Of a stretch of 64,000 nt of DNA, positions 51,319-60,521 are shown one piece after another. The DNA comes from WTFV01 sp965200895 (GTDB lineage: Bacteria; Acidobacteriota; Vicinamibacteria; Vicinamibacterales; UBA8438), in contig CBDAVM010000001.1 of the NCBI GenBank assembly GCA_965200895.1, positions 1 through 64,000 on the forward strand, in the 5' to 3' direction. Position 1 is the first letter of the stretch; each line of letters starts with the position of its first letter. The notes beneath the pieces were generated by a model. It was not told the DNA's origin. It did no database searches and saw only the letters and a list, made by a program, of their open reading frames with translations. The position numbers and the translations under genes are program-made.

Positions 51319-52383
51319 ATGAAAGGGCTCATTCTCAGCGGCGGCAAGGGTACGCGCCTGCGTCCGCTCACGTTCACCAGCGCCAAGCAGCTCGTACCGG
51401 TGGCGAACAAGCCGGTGCTGTTCTATGGCATCGAGACGCTCGCAGCGGCCGGGATCCGCGAGATCGGCATCGTTGTGGGCGACACGCACGCGGAGATCGA
51501 GGCGGCGGTCGGCGACGGGGCGCAGTGGGGGGTGAGGGTCACCTATATTCCGCAGGACGCGCCGCGCGGCCTCGCGCACGCGGTGCTGATCGCCGAGTCC
51601 TTCATCGGCGACGATCCCTTCGTGATGTATCTGGGCGACAACCTCCTCGCGAACGGCATCGTCCCGTTCGTCGAGGAATTCGCGGCGACGCGACCGGCCG
51701 CCCAGATCCTGCTCACGCCGGTACCGGACCCGGAGCAGTACGGCGTCGCGGAGACGGAGGGCGACCAGGTGGTCCGGCTGGTCGAAAAACCCAGGGCGCC
51801 GAGGAGCAACCTGGCCCTGGTCGGCGTGTACATGTTCGATACCGCGATATTCGAATCGGCCCGGCGCATCGAACCCAGCTTTCGGAACGAGCTCGAGATC
51901 ACCGACGCCATACAGGACCTGATCGACCGCGGACTGGAGGTTCGCCGGCATATCGTCGACGGATGGTGGAAGGACACCGGGCGCCTGGAAGACATGCTGG
52001 AGGCCAATCGGCTGATCCTCGACACGCTGTGCCCGCGGCTCGACGGCACCGTGGACGACACCTCCCGTCTCGAGGGCAAGGTGGTGGTGGAGTCGGGCGC
52101 AGTCATCTCCGGGTCGGTGATCCGCGGCCCGGTCATCATCGGGTCCGATGCCCGGATTCGCGATGCGTACATCGGGCCGTTCACTGCGATCATGCGCAAC
52201 GTGGAGATCAGCGGGTCCGAGATCGAGCACAGCATCGTCATGGAGGGAAGCCGCATCACGGACCTGACCGACCGCGTCACCGACAGCCTGATCGGGCGCA
52301 GCGTCACCATCGTCCGTCGCTCCGGCAAGCCGGCGGCGCTCCGCTTCATGCTGGGAGACCGCTCGGAAGTGGGTATTCGCTGA
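51319..52383 (+). CDS. Glucose-1-phosphate thymidylyltransferase, long form
   Basis: 354 residues. The nucleotidyltransferase core begins KGLILSGGKGTRLRPLT, with FVMYLGDNLL (metal Asp), QYGVAETEGDQVVRLVEKP and VDGWWKDTGRLEDMLEAN. The extra C-terminus (about 250-354) has hexapeptide-like turns (VVESGAVISGSVIRGPVIIG), forming a left-handed beta helix, as in archaeal/actinobacterial RmlA-long enzymes. Predicted product dTDP-glucose for surface sugars. TATGAT at 51302-51307 sits close to the ATG, suggesting a very short leader. The epimerase-like gene follows 21 bp later. Confidence 0.9.
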   Translation: MKGLILSGGKGTRLRPLTFTSAKQLVPVANKPVLFYGIETLAAAGIREIGIVVGDTHAEIEAAVGDGAQWGVRVTYIPQDAPRGLAHAVLIAESFIGDDPFVMYLGDNLLANGIVPFVEEFAATRPAAQILLTPVPDPEQYGVAETEGDQVVRLVEKPRAPRSNLALVGVYMFDTAIFESARRIEPSFRNELEITDAIQDLIDRGLEVRRHIVDGWWKDTGRLEDMLEANRLILDTLCPRLDGTVDDTSRLEGKVVVESGAVISGSVIRGPVIIGSDARIRDAYIGPFTAIMRNVEISGSEIEHSIVMEGSRITDLTDRVTDSLIGRSVTIVRRSGKPAALRFMLGDRSEVGIR

Positions 52384-52404
52384 GCACCCGGAAAGGAACC
52401 ACTC

Positions 52405-52899
52405 GTGCCAGACCCCGTCCAGTACGCGGCCACCGTCGACCGGGAACCTATCGAGGGCGTCCGGACGAAGACTCTGCGCCTGATCCCGGACGAGCGCGGG
52501 TGGCTGATGGAGATCCTGCGCGCAGACGACAGCCTCTTCCAGCGGTTCGGACAGGTCTACGTGTCCGGTACGTATCCCGGCGTGGTCAAGGCATGGCACT
52601 ACCACCGACACCAGGTGGACCACTTCGCATGCGTTGCCGGCATGATCAAGCTGGTGCTCGTCGACACGCGGGAGGACTCGCCGACCCGGGGACGCATCAA
52701 CGAGTTCTTCCTCGGCACGCAGAACCCGACGCTGGTACAGATTCCGAACCTCGTCTACCACGGCTGGAAGTGCATCAGCCGGGAGCCGTCCGTGGTCGTC
52801 AACGTGCCGACCGAGCCGTACCGCTACGACGACCCCGACGAGTACCGCCTGGAGCCGCACGGCTCGCTGCCCTACGACTGGACGCGCAAGGATGGTTGA
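52405..52899 (+). CDS. dTDP-4-dehydrorhamnose 3,5-epimerase-like protein
   Basis: 164 residues, GTG start. RmlC-type cupin features: LIPDERGWLMEILRADDSLF, QVYVSGTYPGVVKAWHYHRH with the His cluster, LVLVDTREDSPTRGRINEFF and LVYHGWKCISREPSVVVNVP. The WHYHRHQVD block replaces the classical KAxHxQ, so the reaction may be a variant (sugar 3,4-ketoisomerase or 3-epimerase). It forms a pair with the upstream nucleotidyltransferase. No rmlB or rmlD is in the window. Confidence 0.85.
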   Translation: MPDPVQYAATVDREPIEGVRTKTLRLIPDERGWLMEILRADDSLFQRFGQVYVSGTYPGVVKAWHYHRHQVDHFACVAGMIKLVLVDTREDSPTRGRINEFFLGTQNPTLVQIPNLVYHGWKCISREPSVVVNVPTEPYRYDDPDEYRLEPHGSLPYDWTRKDG

Positions 52900-52905
52900 G
52901 CCGGA

Positions 52906-55656
52906 TCAACGTTCTCCGGACGGCTGCAGGTCGAGAACGTCAGCGCGCTTGGCGTCCTCGTCGGAAATCGATTCTGCGCTGCCGACCACCGGTGGCCGCC
53001 GTATGAACGGGCGGGTCGATTCGGGCCCCGCCGCCGGAACCCTCGTCGCCACGTCGCTGCCGCGCATCAGCAGCATGCCGTGCCGGGCGGCGACCTCCTC
53101 GACGACCGCGCGCACGCCCGCATCGACCTGCGCGATCCGCCGGCACATGCCCGCGGCGGCCGCCAGACCGCCCGCGAGAAAGAAAGCGGCGGGCAGGCCG
53201 GCGCCGAGCAGCAGGCTTGCCGCAAGCCCGGCGCCCGTCAGCATCCCCACCAGGGTCCCGAAAGGGGCCAGCCGGTGGCGCGCGCCGATGCGGAACATGC
53301 AGCGCCCCTTCTCGTGCTCTTCCAGCAGCGTCTGCAGATCGAGCCAACCCCACCGGCCGGTCGCCACCGCCAGGTCGCGCTCCTGCTGCCACGTGTCGTG
53401 CGCGTCGATCGCCCGCCCGACGGCACGCGCCTCCAGACCGCGCGTGATGCGCGTCAACAGGCCGGCCCGGTCGACCCATCGCTCGCTCCAGAGCTCCATC
53501 CGGTCCTGTCCGCGACACATCAGGCGGATCGCCCGCCCGATTTCGAGCCGCTCGACGGCGCCGTGTCCACGGTTCGCAGTTGCCGTGAGCCGAGCCCCGA
53601 TGTCCGGCGGCCAGAGCTTGCCCCGCAGGCGACCCCAGCCCCGCGCGACCGGCTGCACCAGGTGCAGGCAGGCGATCGTCGTCCGATAGAGAACCCGACT
53701 CGCCAGCGCACCGAACGGACCGCAGGCGGGGAGTCCGCGGACGTCCGTGCGCCAGCCGTAACCGATGCACTTCGCGGCGGTGGTCGCCAACCCCGCCATG
53801 CCAGCCAGTCCCGCCACGACGGCCAGGGCCGGCTGCCCGAACCGGACGCTCGCCGCGGCGGCGCACAACAGCAGTACGGATCCGAGCTGCCATTCCATCA
53901 GGTGCGGCACGTAGGTCATGGAAGGAATATGCGCGCTGTAGACGGAAGGAAAGGCCGCCGTGCCCCACACCCCGGCATTCACCCGGACCCGCGAGATCGC
54001 ACGGACGAAGGGCAGCGAACTGTAGATGCGCCCCTTCCAGACGGCATGGCCGTTCAGGAAGCGTTCGGGGTGGGTGTCCATCAACTGGGTCTCGGCCTCG
54101 CCGTAGCCGACCTGCTGGCGCCAGTAGCCGCGGACCGTGCGACGATGACGGTGCCAGACGAGCGCTGACGGCGCGAACCCGATCTGCTGGCCGCGCGCCT
54201 GCAGCCGCCAGCACACGTCGACATCGTCGCCCGCCGCGTGGTAGGTCCGATCGAATCCACCGATGGCCAGCAGCGCCGCGCGGCGGAAGGCCATGTTGCA
54301 ACCGGGCACGTGCTCCGCCGCCCGGTCGTCGAGCAGCACGTGGGTCGGCGAGCCCGGCGACCTGGCCACGCATTGCGCCATCCACGGATCGTCCTCCGGC
54401 ACCACGTTGGGACCGCCGGCGCCGACGACGTCCGACCGCAGGAAAGGCTGCACGAGGTAGATCAGCCACGCCGGATCGACGCGCACGTCCGCGTCGGTGT
54501 AGGCGACGATGTCGCCGTCGGCTCGCACCAGGGCCGCGTTGCGGGCCGCGCTCAATCCGCCGTGTGGCGTGTCGACCACCGTCACCCCCGCGTGCCGACG
54601 GGCCAGCTCCCCGGTGGCGTCCGTTGAACCGTCATTGACGACGATGACCTCGTAATCGGGGTAGTCGAGCCTCGCGACCGAGTGCAGGCACTCGTCGATC
54701 GTCTCGGCCGCGTTGCGGGCGCAGATCAGCACGGAGACCTTCGGCCAGTCGTGCCGGTGACCGGGAGGGAACCCGGCGTCCGCGAACTCGAGCGCCACGC
54801 CGGCCAGGGCCGGCTTGGGCCGGCGCCGCTCGTCGGTCAGTCCGAACCGCCAGTCGTCGACGGCGTGGCCGCCACGCCACCAGTCGTCGGTCCACGAGAA
54901 GACGACGGCCCCGCAGGCGCCCTCCTCGAACGCGATACGGAGCTGCGTGGCGGTGAGCGCCGCCTGCCGCTCCTCGCCCTCGCGCAGGCTGTCAGCGCCC
55001 CCCTCGGCCAGCAGCAGCGGCCGATGGCCGGCCACGACCTGAAGGTGCGCCACGTAGGCGCGCAGATCGTCTCCGCGGTGCAGGTAGACATTGAACGCGC
55101 AGACGTCGAAGAACGGCAGATCGAGGTAGTCGGTCGGCGGGTAGTTGACATACGCCAGCAGCGCGTCGGGCGCAGCCTGTTTCGCGTCGTCGTACACGTC
55201 CCGCAGGAACCGCTCGATGCGCGACGCGCCGTGCCAGCGCACGACGCCGGACGGGATCTCGTTGCCGATGGCGATCAACAGGGTCGCCGGATGCCCGGCG
55301 AGCTGACGAACTTCCCGGACGATGTCCTTCCGAACGGCGCGTGCGAACTTCCGACCGTCGAGAAATGCCACGTGCTGCGCCCAGGGAACGCCTGCCGTCA
55401 CGCGCAACCCCTCGTCGACCGCGGCGTCCATGAGCTCCGGGCGCGGCACCGTATAGGTCCGTACCGTGTTGATGCCCGACCGGGCCATGAGCGCGAAGTC
55501 CGCGGCTGCCCGTGTCAACGGCGGGAACTGATAGCCGTCCGCGTCGGGTGCGAAAGTGCCGTACGCCACGCCCTTGATCAGGAAGCGGTCCGACCCGACC
55601 TGCAGGAACTTGCCGGCCACGCGGGGTGGTGGCGCTGCGGCGTTGGTGGTCAGCAT
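52906..55656 (-). CDS. Glycosidase-like / GT2 glycosyltransferase fusion, membrane protein
   Basis: 916 residues. Residues about 20-290 form a clan GH-A type barrel: RSGINTVRTYTVPRPELMDA, LLIAIGNEIPSGVVRW with the acid/base NE, YPPTDYLDLPFFDVCAFNVY and RPLLLAEGGADSL with the nucleophile Glu. About 300-530 is a GT2 domain: PKVSVLICARNAAETIDECL, YEVIVVNDGSTDATGELARR, DIVAYTDADVRVDPAWLIYL (DxD) and GCNMAFRRAALLAIGGFD. Membrane helices lie at about 615-665 and 820-850. The ATG at 55656 is preferred since upstream residues are low complexity. It converges with the epimerase gene. It may make and trim an exported polysaccharide; substrate unknown. Confidence 0.88.
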   Translation of the reverse strand: MLTTNAAAPPPRVAGKFLQVGSDRFLIKGVAYGTFAPDADGYQFPPLTRAAADFALMARSGINTVRTYTVPRPELMDAAVDEGLRVTAGVPWAQHVAFLDGRKFARAVRKDIVREVRQLAGHPATLLIAIGNEIPSGVVRWHGASRIERFLRDVYDDAKQAAPDALLAYVNYPPTDYLDLPFFDVCAFNVYLHRGDDLRAYVAHLQVVAGHRPLLLAEGGADSLREGEERQAALTATQLRIAFEEGACGAVVFSWTDDWWRGGHAVDDWRFGLTDERRRPKPALAGVALEFADAGFPPGHRHDWPKVSVLICARNAAETIDECLHSVARLDYPDYEVIVVNDGSTDATGELARRHAGVTVVDTPHGGLSAARNAALVRADGDIVAYTDADVRVDPAWLIYLVQPFLRSDVVGAGGPNVVPEDDPWMAQCVARSPGSPTHVLLDDRAAEHVPGCNMAFRRAALLAIGGFDRTYHAAGDDVDVCWRLQARGQQIGFAPSALVWHRHRRTVRGYWRQQVGYGEAETQLMDTHPERFLNGHAVWKGRIYSSLPFVRAISRVRVNAGVWGTAAFPSVYSAHIPSMTYVPHLMEWQLGSVLLLCAAAASVRFGQPALAVVAGLAGMAGLATTAAKCIGYGWRTDVRGLPACGPFGALASRVLYRTTIACLHLVQPVARGWGRLRGKLWPPDIGARLTATANRGHGAVERLEIGRAIRLMCRGQDRMELWSERWVDRAGLLTRITRGLEARAVGRAIDAHDTWQQERDLAVATGRWGWLDLQTLLEEHEKGRCMFRIGARHRLAPFGTLVGMLTGAGLAASLLLGAGLPAAFFLAGGLAAAAGMCRRIAQVDAGVRAVVEEVAARHGMLLMRGSDVATRVPAAGPESTRPFIRRPPVVGSAESISDEDAKRADVLDLQPSGER

Positions 55657-55794
55657 GACAGTATCCGTAATGGTACCAGCACCGGACGAACGCTGCCCGG
55701 CGGCCCCGGCGGTCGGCCGCGGCGCCCCGGCGGGCCGATTCGACGCCGGTCCCGGAGTCGCTCGGAGTCGCTCCGGCCGGCGGCGGCGGAACGG

Positions 55795-55800
55795 TATAAT
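55795..55800 (+). promoter_or_regulatory. -10 box of the exported protein gene
   Basis: TATAAT 10 bp upstream of the ATG at 55811; -35 weak. Implies a short 5' leader. Confidence 0.45.
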
Positions 55801-55810
55801 CCGCCTGCCC

Positions 55811-56899
55811 ATGGCACGTCCATGTACGCCGCTGGCGGCCGGTCTGGCGCTGGCCCTGCTCCTCGTTGCGGCGCCCGCGACCGCACAGCAGCGCGCCACG
55901 CTGATTGCCGACGTGACGCTCTACGGCGACAACACCGAGTTCTTCAACCGCTTCCGGGACGGCGAGACCCTGGGCGGCGGCGCCGCCACGGTGGGCTTCG
56001 ACGTGGAGATGAGCGACCGGGCGACCCTGCGGGCCGGCGTGTTCATGAACGGTCGGTCCGGGGTCCCGCAGTTCGCCCCGCAGGTGCGGCCGGTCATGAG
56101 CCTCACGGTCGAGACCGGCCCGTCGCGGTTCGTCATGGGAACGCTCGACACCTTCCCGGACGATTTCACCGCGGCCCCGGACCTCGCCGGAACGCACCGC
56201 CTGCTGCCGCCGCTGCAGGTCGAGACGCTGGCGTTCACGCGTCCCCACGAGGCCGGGGTCCAGTGGCAGGTCGCGTCCGAGCGGCTCTCGCAGGACACCT
56301 GGATCAACTGGCAGCGCCTCAACACCCCCGAGCATCGCGAGCGCTTCGACGCCGGCGTGCGGGGCCGGGCAGCCCTCGGCCGGGGATGGCCGCTCGCGCT
56401 CGGCTACCAGTTCCACATCGTGCACGAGGGCGGCCAGCTCTTCGACCAGGGCACGGTCAACGACAGCTACGCGGGCGGTCCCGGCGTGGTGTTCGAGCCG
56501 CCCGTCGGCTTCTTCGACACGTCCGCCATCGAGACCTACCTCATGTGGTCCCGCCATGTCCCGGACCGGGCGGCGCCGACGCTGACCGACGACGGCCACG
56601 GGCTCTTCGTGCGCGCCGCGGCCACGAAGGGCGGCTGGCGCGGCCACTTCATCTTCTGGACCGCCTGCCTGTGGCTCAAGGAGGAGGGCGACCTCAACTA
56701 CGGATCGCGCCTGCAGGACGGAACGGTCTTCCGCCCGACCCGCCACTACGGCGAGATCGGGATGTCGAGGGCGTTCTACGAGGCGGACGACGTCATGCTC
56801 GCGGGTTCGTGGCGCGTGCACCGCATCGAGAAGGACTACAACTACTCGTTCCGGATCCTCGCGCGCGTCCGCATGGCCTTCCCCGTGTTCACCCGTTGA
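55811..56899 (+). CDS. Exported protein, probable outer-membrane barrel
   Basis: 362 residues with signal peptide LAAGLALALLLVAAPATAQQ. The mature part alternates hydrophobic and polar residues (LYGDNTEFFNRFRDGETLGG, TVGFDVEMSDRATLRAGVFM, LALGYQFHIVHEGGQLFDQG, YSFRILARVRMAFPVF). The last residue pattern, ending PVFTR after aromatic residues, fits a beta-barrel, though the classic terminal Phe is not last. No family recognised. It is divergent from the glycosyltransferase fusion, possibly its export partner. Confidence 0.7.
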   Translation: MARPCTPLAAGLALALLLVAAPATAQQRATLIADVTLYGDNTEFFNRFRDGETLGGGAATVGFDVEMSDRATLRAGVFMNGRSGVPQFAPQVRPVMSLTVETGPSRFVMGTLDTFPDDFTAAPDLAGTHRLLPPLQVETLAFTRPHEAGVQWQVASERLSQDTWINWQRLNTPEHRERFDAGVRGRAALGRGWPLALGYQFHIVHEGGQLFDQGTVNDSYAGGPGVVFEPPVGFFDTSAIETYLMWSRHVPDRAAPTLTDDGHGLFVRAAATKGGWRGHFIFWTACLWLKEEGDLNYGSRLQDGTVFRPTRHYGEIGMSRAFYEADDVMLAGSWRVHRIEKDYNYSFRILARVRMAFPVFTR

Positions 56900-56967
56900 C
56901 TGCGTGAAGAGCGCCGCCGGCCACGTCGAGCACGGGTGGCCCGTATGGTTCCGCACCCGGCGTTCGA

Positions 56968-57852
56968 TCAGGGACGGCGCGGCATCCCGATCACCCGCGC
57001 GCCCGTGACGAACCGCCGATAGTTCGAGATCTCATGGGTGATGAACTGGCGTGCGACGCCCGCGTTGCGCCAGACCGTCATCGATTCGCTCGACGCGGGC
57101 AGCAACAGCGTTTCGTCCGGATCGGAGAATGCCACCCGGCGATAGCGGACCGTGCTGTTGGCGCTCTCGATCGTCATCGTCGGCCGCACGCCCCGGCGAC
57201 GCTGCTCGCGCGGCACCCGGAACTCGAACATGCCGCTCAGTCGCTCGTCCACGCGCAGCACGTCTCCGTTCTCCGCATCGGCCCAGACCCTTCCCCGGGT
57301 GTGTCCCGGCAGATCGATGCTGACGCAGGTGCCTTCCCACTCGATGATCGGTGCTTCATCGTGCCGCAGCCGGTACTCGAGGACATCCGTTTCCCGCCCC
57401 GCCTCGCGATCCCGCCCGGACCACGTGAATACGTAGTCGTTCCGCTTCGCCGGAAGGAAGATTGCCAGGGGCTCCTCCGAAAACGGCTCCGGATCGGCGC
57501 ACTGCGGCTCGTCTTCCGGCGCCGCCGGCCGGCCGTTGGCTTCCAGGAGCCGTCGCGTCACGACGGGCTCGGGAGCCGTCCTGTCCGTCCCCTCTCCCCA
57601 CTCGACCCGCATCTCGTACAAGAGGTTTCGGGGCCGACCCGTGGAGCGAAAGTCACGCCCCATGGGCCGTACGCGGACGCGCACGTCGGCCAACACGTGC
57701 AGCGCTCGCGCATAGAAGCGCTCCACGGAGGCCTCAATGCGCTGCAGAACCGTCTCCACGTCCCGGTCGCCGCCACTCTGGGCGGAGACCGGTGCTCCGC
57801 CGACCAGTAAGGCTCCCAGCGCGAACGCCCGCCACGTTCGAGGCCAGCGCAT
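56968..57852 (-). CDS. Exported protein of unknown function
   Basis: 294 residues from ATG 57852 (MRWPRTWRAFALGALLVGGA, signal peptide). Mature part: DVETVLQRIEASVERFYARA, then beta-rich (EWEGTCVSIDLPGHTRGRVW, GDVLRVDERLSGMFEFRVPR, RPTMTIESANSTVRYRRVAF). It resembles the acidobacterial outer-membrane-lipoprotein-sorting-like/unknown exported families, with two Cys (QCADPEP, GTCVSID) that could bridge. No function assigned. ATG 57888 is an alternative start. Confidence 0.75.
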   Translation of the reverse strand: MRWPRTWRAFALGALLVGGAPVSAQSGGDRDVETVLQRIEASVERFYARALHVLADVRVRVRPMGRDFRSTGRPRNLLYEMRVEWGEGTDRTAPEPVVTRRLLEANGRPAAPEDEPQCADPEPFSEEPLAIFLPAKRNDYVFTWSGRDREAGRETDVLEYRLRHDEAPIIEWEGTCVSIDLPGHTRGRVWADAENGDVLRVDERLSGMFEFRVPREQRRRGVRPTMTIESANSTVRYRRVAFSDPDETLLLPASSESMTVWRNAGVARQFITHEISNYRRFVTGARVIGMPRRP

Positions 57853-57904
57853 CGTGAGGACAATAGCCACGATGTCGGGATCTCGCAACCGCTCCGGGCC
57901 TTGG

Positions 57905-58145
57905 GGCTGAACCCGGCGGTGCGCTCGAGTTCGAAGAGCGGCGGGGCGCCCTGCTCGTCCGGCGGCGGACGCCGGTGGACCCGCTGCGCGAGCTCGTCGG
58001 CCTGGTCGCGGAACGGGTCGACGACGCCGGTCTGGAAGAGACGCGCGGACCGTGTTGGCAGGCCGCCCTCGACGGCGGAGGAGGGTCTGCAGGTCGTGGT
58101 CGCGGCGATTGACACTTCGGTGCTCCTGGACGTCGTGACTGACGC
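57905..58145 (+). pseudogene. VapBC toxin-antitoxin remnant
   Basis: One frame reads GALLVRRRTPVDPLRELVGL then VAERVDDAGLEETRGPCWQA, like the C-terminal half of an AbrB-type antitoxin. In another frame VVAAIDTSVLLDVVTDARR follows, the N-terminus of a PIN toxin with its first Asp. Both are incomplete and the toxin is cut after about 20 residues, next to the convergent outer-membrane gene. Confidence 0.65.
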
Positions 58146-58153
58146 CCGTCGTC

Positions 58154-58876
58154 TCAGAAGCCGACCTGGAAGGTCACCTGCGTGAGAAGACCTCCCAGAT
58201 CGATCTCTTCCTCGAGAAAGCCGTTGTCGATGCCCACCACCCCGCTCACCTCGTGGTACTGCACCTCCAGACCGAAGGAGTAGCGATCGTGGAACGGCAA
58301 CCGCACCCCGCCCAGGACGATGCCGCCCGCATCGGTCCCCCGGATCACGAAACGGTCGGTGAACGTGTCGTAGGTTCCGAACCGATCGAAGTCGCTGAAG
58401 TCGATGAACGTCCCGTACTCGGCGTAGCGCCACGCGTAGACGCCCACTCCGCCTCCGAAATACGGTTGCACGAGCGTGTCCCCGAACGGCAGGAAGCGGA
58501 CCGTGGCGGTACCGGGAACGATGCGCAGGCGGAAGTCCTGAGCGATTTCACCTCCGTCGATATCCACGTAGTCGTTGTAGACGCTGGGCACCGTCCGCTG
58601 GTAGTGCCCGAGGCCCAGACTGACCTCGAAGTGGTCGCTCAGTGCGAGGTTCCACGAGCCCCCGAACGATCCGCCGTTGAAGTCGTCGAGCCGGAAGGCG
58701 AAGACATTCCGGTTCTCGATCAGCACGTCGTGGTCGATACGGCTGTCGAAGCCCTTGATTGCGAACTGCCCGGCGCTGAGCGTGACGGACTGCTGTGCGA
58801 GCGCCGGCCCTGCGCCGAGGACGCCCGCCAGCGCGATCGCGCCGGCGGCTCCCGTTACCCGGATTCTGCGTGACAT
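58154..58876 (-). CDS. Outer membrane beta-barrel protein
   Basis: 240 residues. Signal peptide RVTGAAGAIALAGVLGAGPA then LAQQ. Repeated barrel strands: GGSWNLALSDHFEVSLGLGH, ATVRFLPFGDTLVQPYFGGG, GGVGVYAWRYAEYG, GGIVLGGVRLPFHDRYSFGL and the terminal GGLLTQVTFQVGF ending in Phe, the recognition signal for barrel assembly. Resembles OmpW/OprF-type small barrels. ATG 58876 is fixed by the signal peptide. Confidence 0.88.
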   Translation of the reverse strand: MSRRIRVTGAAGAIALAGVLGAGPALAQQSVTLSAGQFAIKGFDSRIDHDVLIENRNVFAFRLDDFNGGSFGGSWNLALSDHFEVSLGLGHYQRTVPSVYNDYVDIDGGEIAQDFRLRIVPGTATVRFLPFGDTLVQPYFGGGVGVYAWRYAEYGTFIDFSDFDRFGTYDTFTDRFVIRGTDAGGIVLGGVRLPFHDRYSFGLEVQYHEVSGVVGIDNGFLEEEIDLGGLLTQVTFQVGF

Positions 58877-59125
58877 GCTGGCCTCCAGTGTGTCGTGGAC
58901 AGGAATCGAACCTCTCCTGTGGATGGAGACAGCACGATCGATGCCAGGAACTGCGATACACCGGACGCTCGGTGAGCTGCGCCATCGAGCCCGCCCTCGG
59001 CACTGGAAACGAACCCGTATTCGGGGGCGCGGGGGTGGCGTCGGGTGGCGTCCACCGGGCAGCGGAGACCGGCGGAGGCGTCCGGTCCGTGAGGAGCGGG
59101 GGCCGCACGGTGTCACGGACAGAGG

Positions 59126-59971
59126 TCAGCTCGTCCGCTGCAGGGCACGACCACGAATGATCGCCAGCATGGCCTCGTGCAGGAGGCCGTTGGTCGCCAC
59201 GACCGAGCCTTCGCGCGAATCGAAGGCGGTGCCGGCCATGGTGGAGATCGCCCCCCCGGCCTCGGTGACGATCAGCGCGCCGGCCGCCATGTCCCACGGA
59301 TGCAGGCGCTGTTCCCAGAAGCCGTCGAACCGGCCAGCCGCCACGTAGCACAGATCCAGGGCCGCCGAACCGAGTCGCCGCACGGCCCGCGCCTCGCCCA
59401 CGAAGGCGCCGAACAACCCGATCACCTCGTCCACCGTCTCGTGCACGTCGTAGGGAAAGCCGGTGCAGAGCATCGAATCGACAAGCGTCGATGTCCCGGA
59501 CACGCGCAGCGGCGCGCCATTGAGGCGGGCCCCGGCGCCCGACTCGGCCGTGAAGAGCTCCTCGCGCAGCGGGTCGTAGACAGCCGCCACGCGCGGCATG
59601 CCTTCGATCTCGAGCGCCAGCGACGCGCAGAAGATCGGCAGGCCGTGCGCGTAGTTGACCGTGCCGTCCAGCGGGTCGAACACCCAGCAATGCTTCGGAC
59701 GCGCCGCTGCGCAGGCGCGATCGTCGAGCTCTTCGGCGAGGACCGCGTGGGACGGAAACCGCTCCCCGATCATGTCCCGGAACCAGCGCTCGACCTCGAG
59801 GTCGACCTGCGTCACCAGGTCGATGACGCCCTTCTTGTCGACCTGCACTTGTGTGCCGAAGTGTGTGCGTTGGATGGCGCCGGCGTGCAGGACGGCCTCG
59901 ACCGCGGTGGTGACGAGGAGGGGATCGATCCGTTCGGATTCGCTGCCCGGGCGCGAGCGGATCTGCGTCAT
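59126..59971 (-). CDS. suhB: Inositol monophosphatase family protein
   Basis: 281 residues. Metal-binding motifs: HAVLAEELDDRACA (Glu), CWVFDPLDGTVNYAHGLPIF (DPLDGTxNY) and QRLHPWDMAAGALIVTEAGG (WDxAAG). The start overlaps the stop of the RsbW-like gene (ATGA on the minus strand: the kinase gene ends at 59968 downstream of its own start, then suhB begins). Substrate could be inositol phosphate, fructose bisphosphate or PAP; SuhB also serves in rRNA antitermination in some bacteria. Confidence 0.93.
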   Translation of the reverse strand: MTQIRSRPGSESERIDPLLVTTAVEAVLHAGAIQRTHFGTQVQVDKKGVIDLVTQVDLEVERWFRDMIGERFPSHAVLAEELDDRACAAARPKHCWVFDPLDGTVNYAHGLPIFCASLALEIEGMPRVAAVYDPLREELFTAESGAGARLNGAPLRVSGTSTLVDSMLCTGFPYDVHETVDEVIGLFGAFVGEARAVRRLGSAALDLCYVAAGRFDGFWEQRLHPWDMAAGALIVTEAGGAISTMAGTAFDSREGSVVATNGLLHEAMLAIIRGRALQRTS

Positions 59972-60411
59972 TCCCCCGCGTCCAGGTTCTTGATCATGCG
60001 CACCTCCATCCCGCCGGCCGGCATGCGGTGCAACGTGATGTCGTCCATGAAGCTGCGCATGAAGAAGATGCCCCGGCCGCTCGACCGCAGGAGGTTCTCG
60101 GGAGCCAGCGGATCGGCCACGGTGTCCGGGTCGAAGCCCGATCCCTGGTCGAGCACCCGCACCACCAGGCGCGACGGGTTCGTGCAGGGCTCAAGCCGCA
60201 CCTCGACGACGACCCGCTTGGCGTGGTCCTCGCCGTTGCCGTGCTTGATTGCATTGATGACCGACTCGCGAACCGCGACGCCCACCCAGTGGGTCGCGTC
60301 CTCGTCGAGGCCGCCCACCCGACCCACGTGGTCCGTCAACACCTGCACCACGTCCAGGATGTCGAGATGGCTCGGAAAATCGAGGCGGATGAGATTTCCG
60401 GCGGGAGCCAT
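59968..60411 (-). CDS. RsbW-like anti-sigma serine kinase
   Basis: 147 residues. GHKL/HATPase_c fold: HWVGVAVRESVINAIKHGNG (N-box Glu and Asn), LVVRVLDQGSGFDPDTVADP (G1 box), LLRSSGRGIFFMRSFMDDIT (G2). Such kinases bind a sigma factor or phosphorylate an antagonist; the SpoIIE phosphatase at 44081-46114 could be on the opposite side of the same switch. ATG 60411 is chosen because residues upstream are translated repeats. It is translationally coupled to suhB. Confidence 0.92.
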   Translation of the reverse strand: MAPAGNLIRLDFPSHLDILDVVQVLTDHVGRVGGLDEDATHWVGVAVRESVINAIKHGNGEDHAKRVVVEVRLEPCTNPSRLVVRVLDQGSGFDPDTVADPLAPENLLRSSGRGIFFMRSFMDDITLHRMPAGGMEVRMIKNLDAGE

Positions 60412-60450
60412 GCGCTGGCGGGTAACGACTAACGATACTCGGGGCAGGGC

Positions 60451-60510
60451 CGACGGGCAAGCGTCCGCCCTGCGATATATCGACGGGCAAGCGTCCGCCC
60501 TGCGATATAT
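60451..60510. repeat. Perfect 30-bp tandem duplication upstream of aroA
   Basis: The unit begins CGACGGGCAAGCGTCCGCCC and ends TGCGATATAT; copies lie at 60451-60480 and 60481-60510 with no mismatch. The second copy runs into TATATAGT, a probable -10 for aroA. The divergent RsbW-like gene starts 40 bp to the left. Confidence 0.95.
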
Positions 60511-60521
60511 AGTGGGCGCGC

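Noticed and set aside
58890..59010. tRNA-like sequence on the minus strand upstream of the barrel protein gene (GGTTCGATTCCTGTCC)
   Set aside because: No acceptor complement and no cloverleaf could be drawn.
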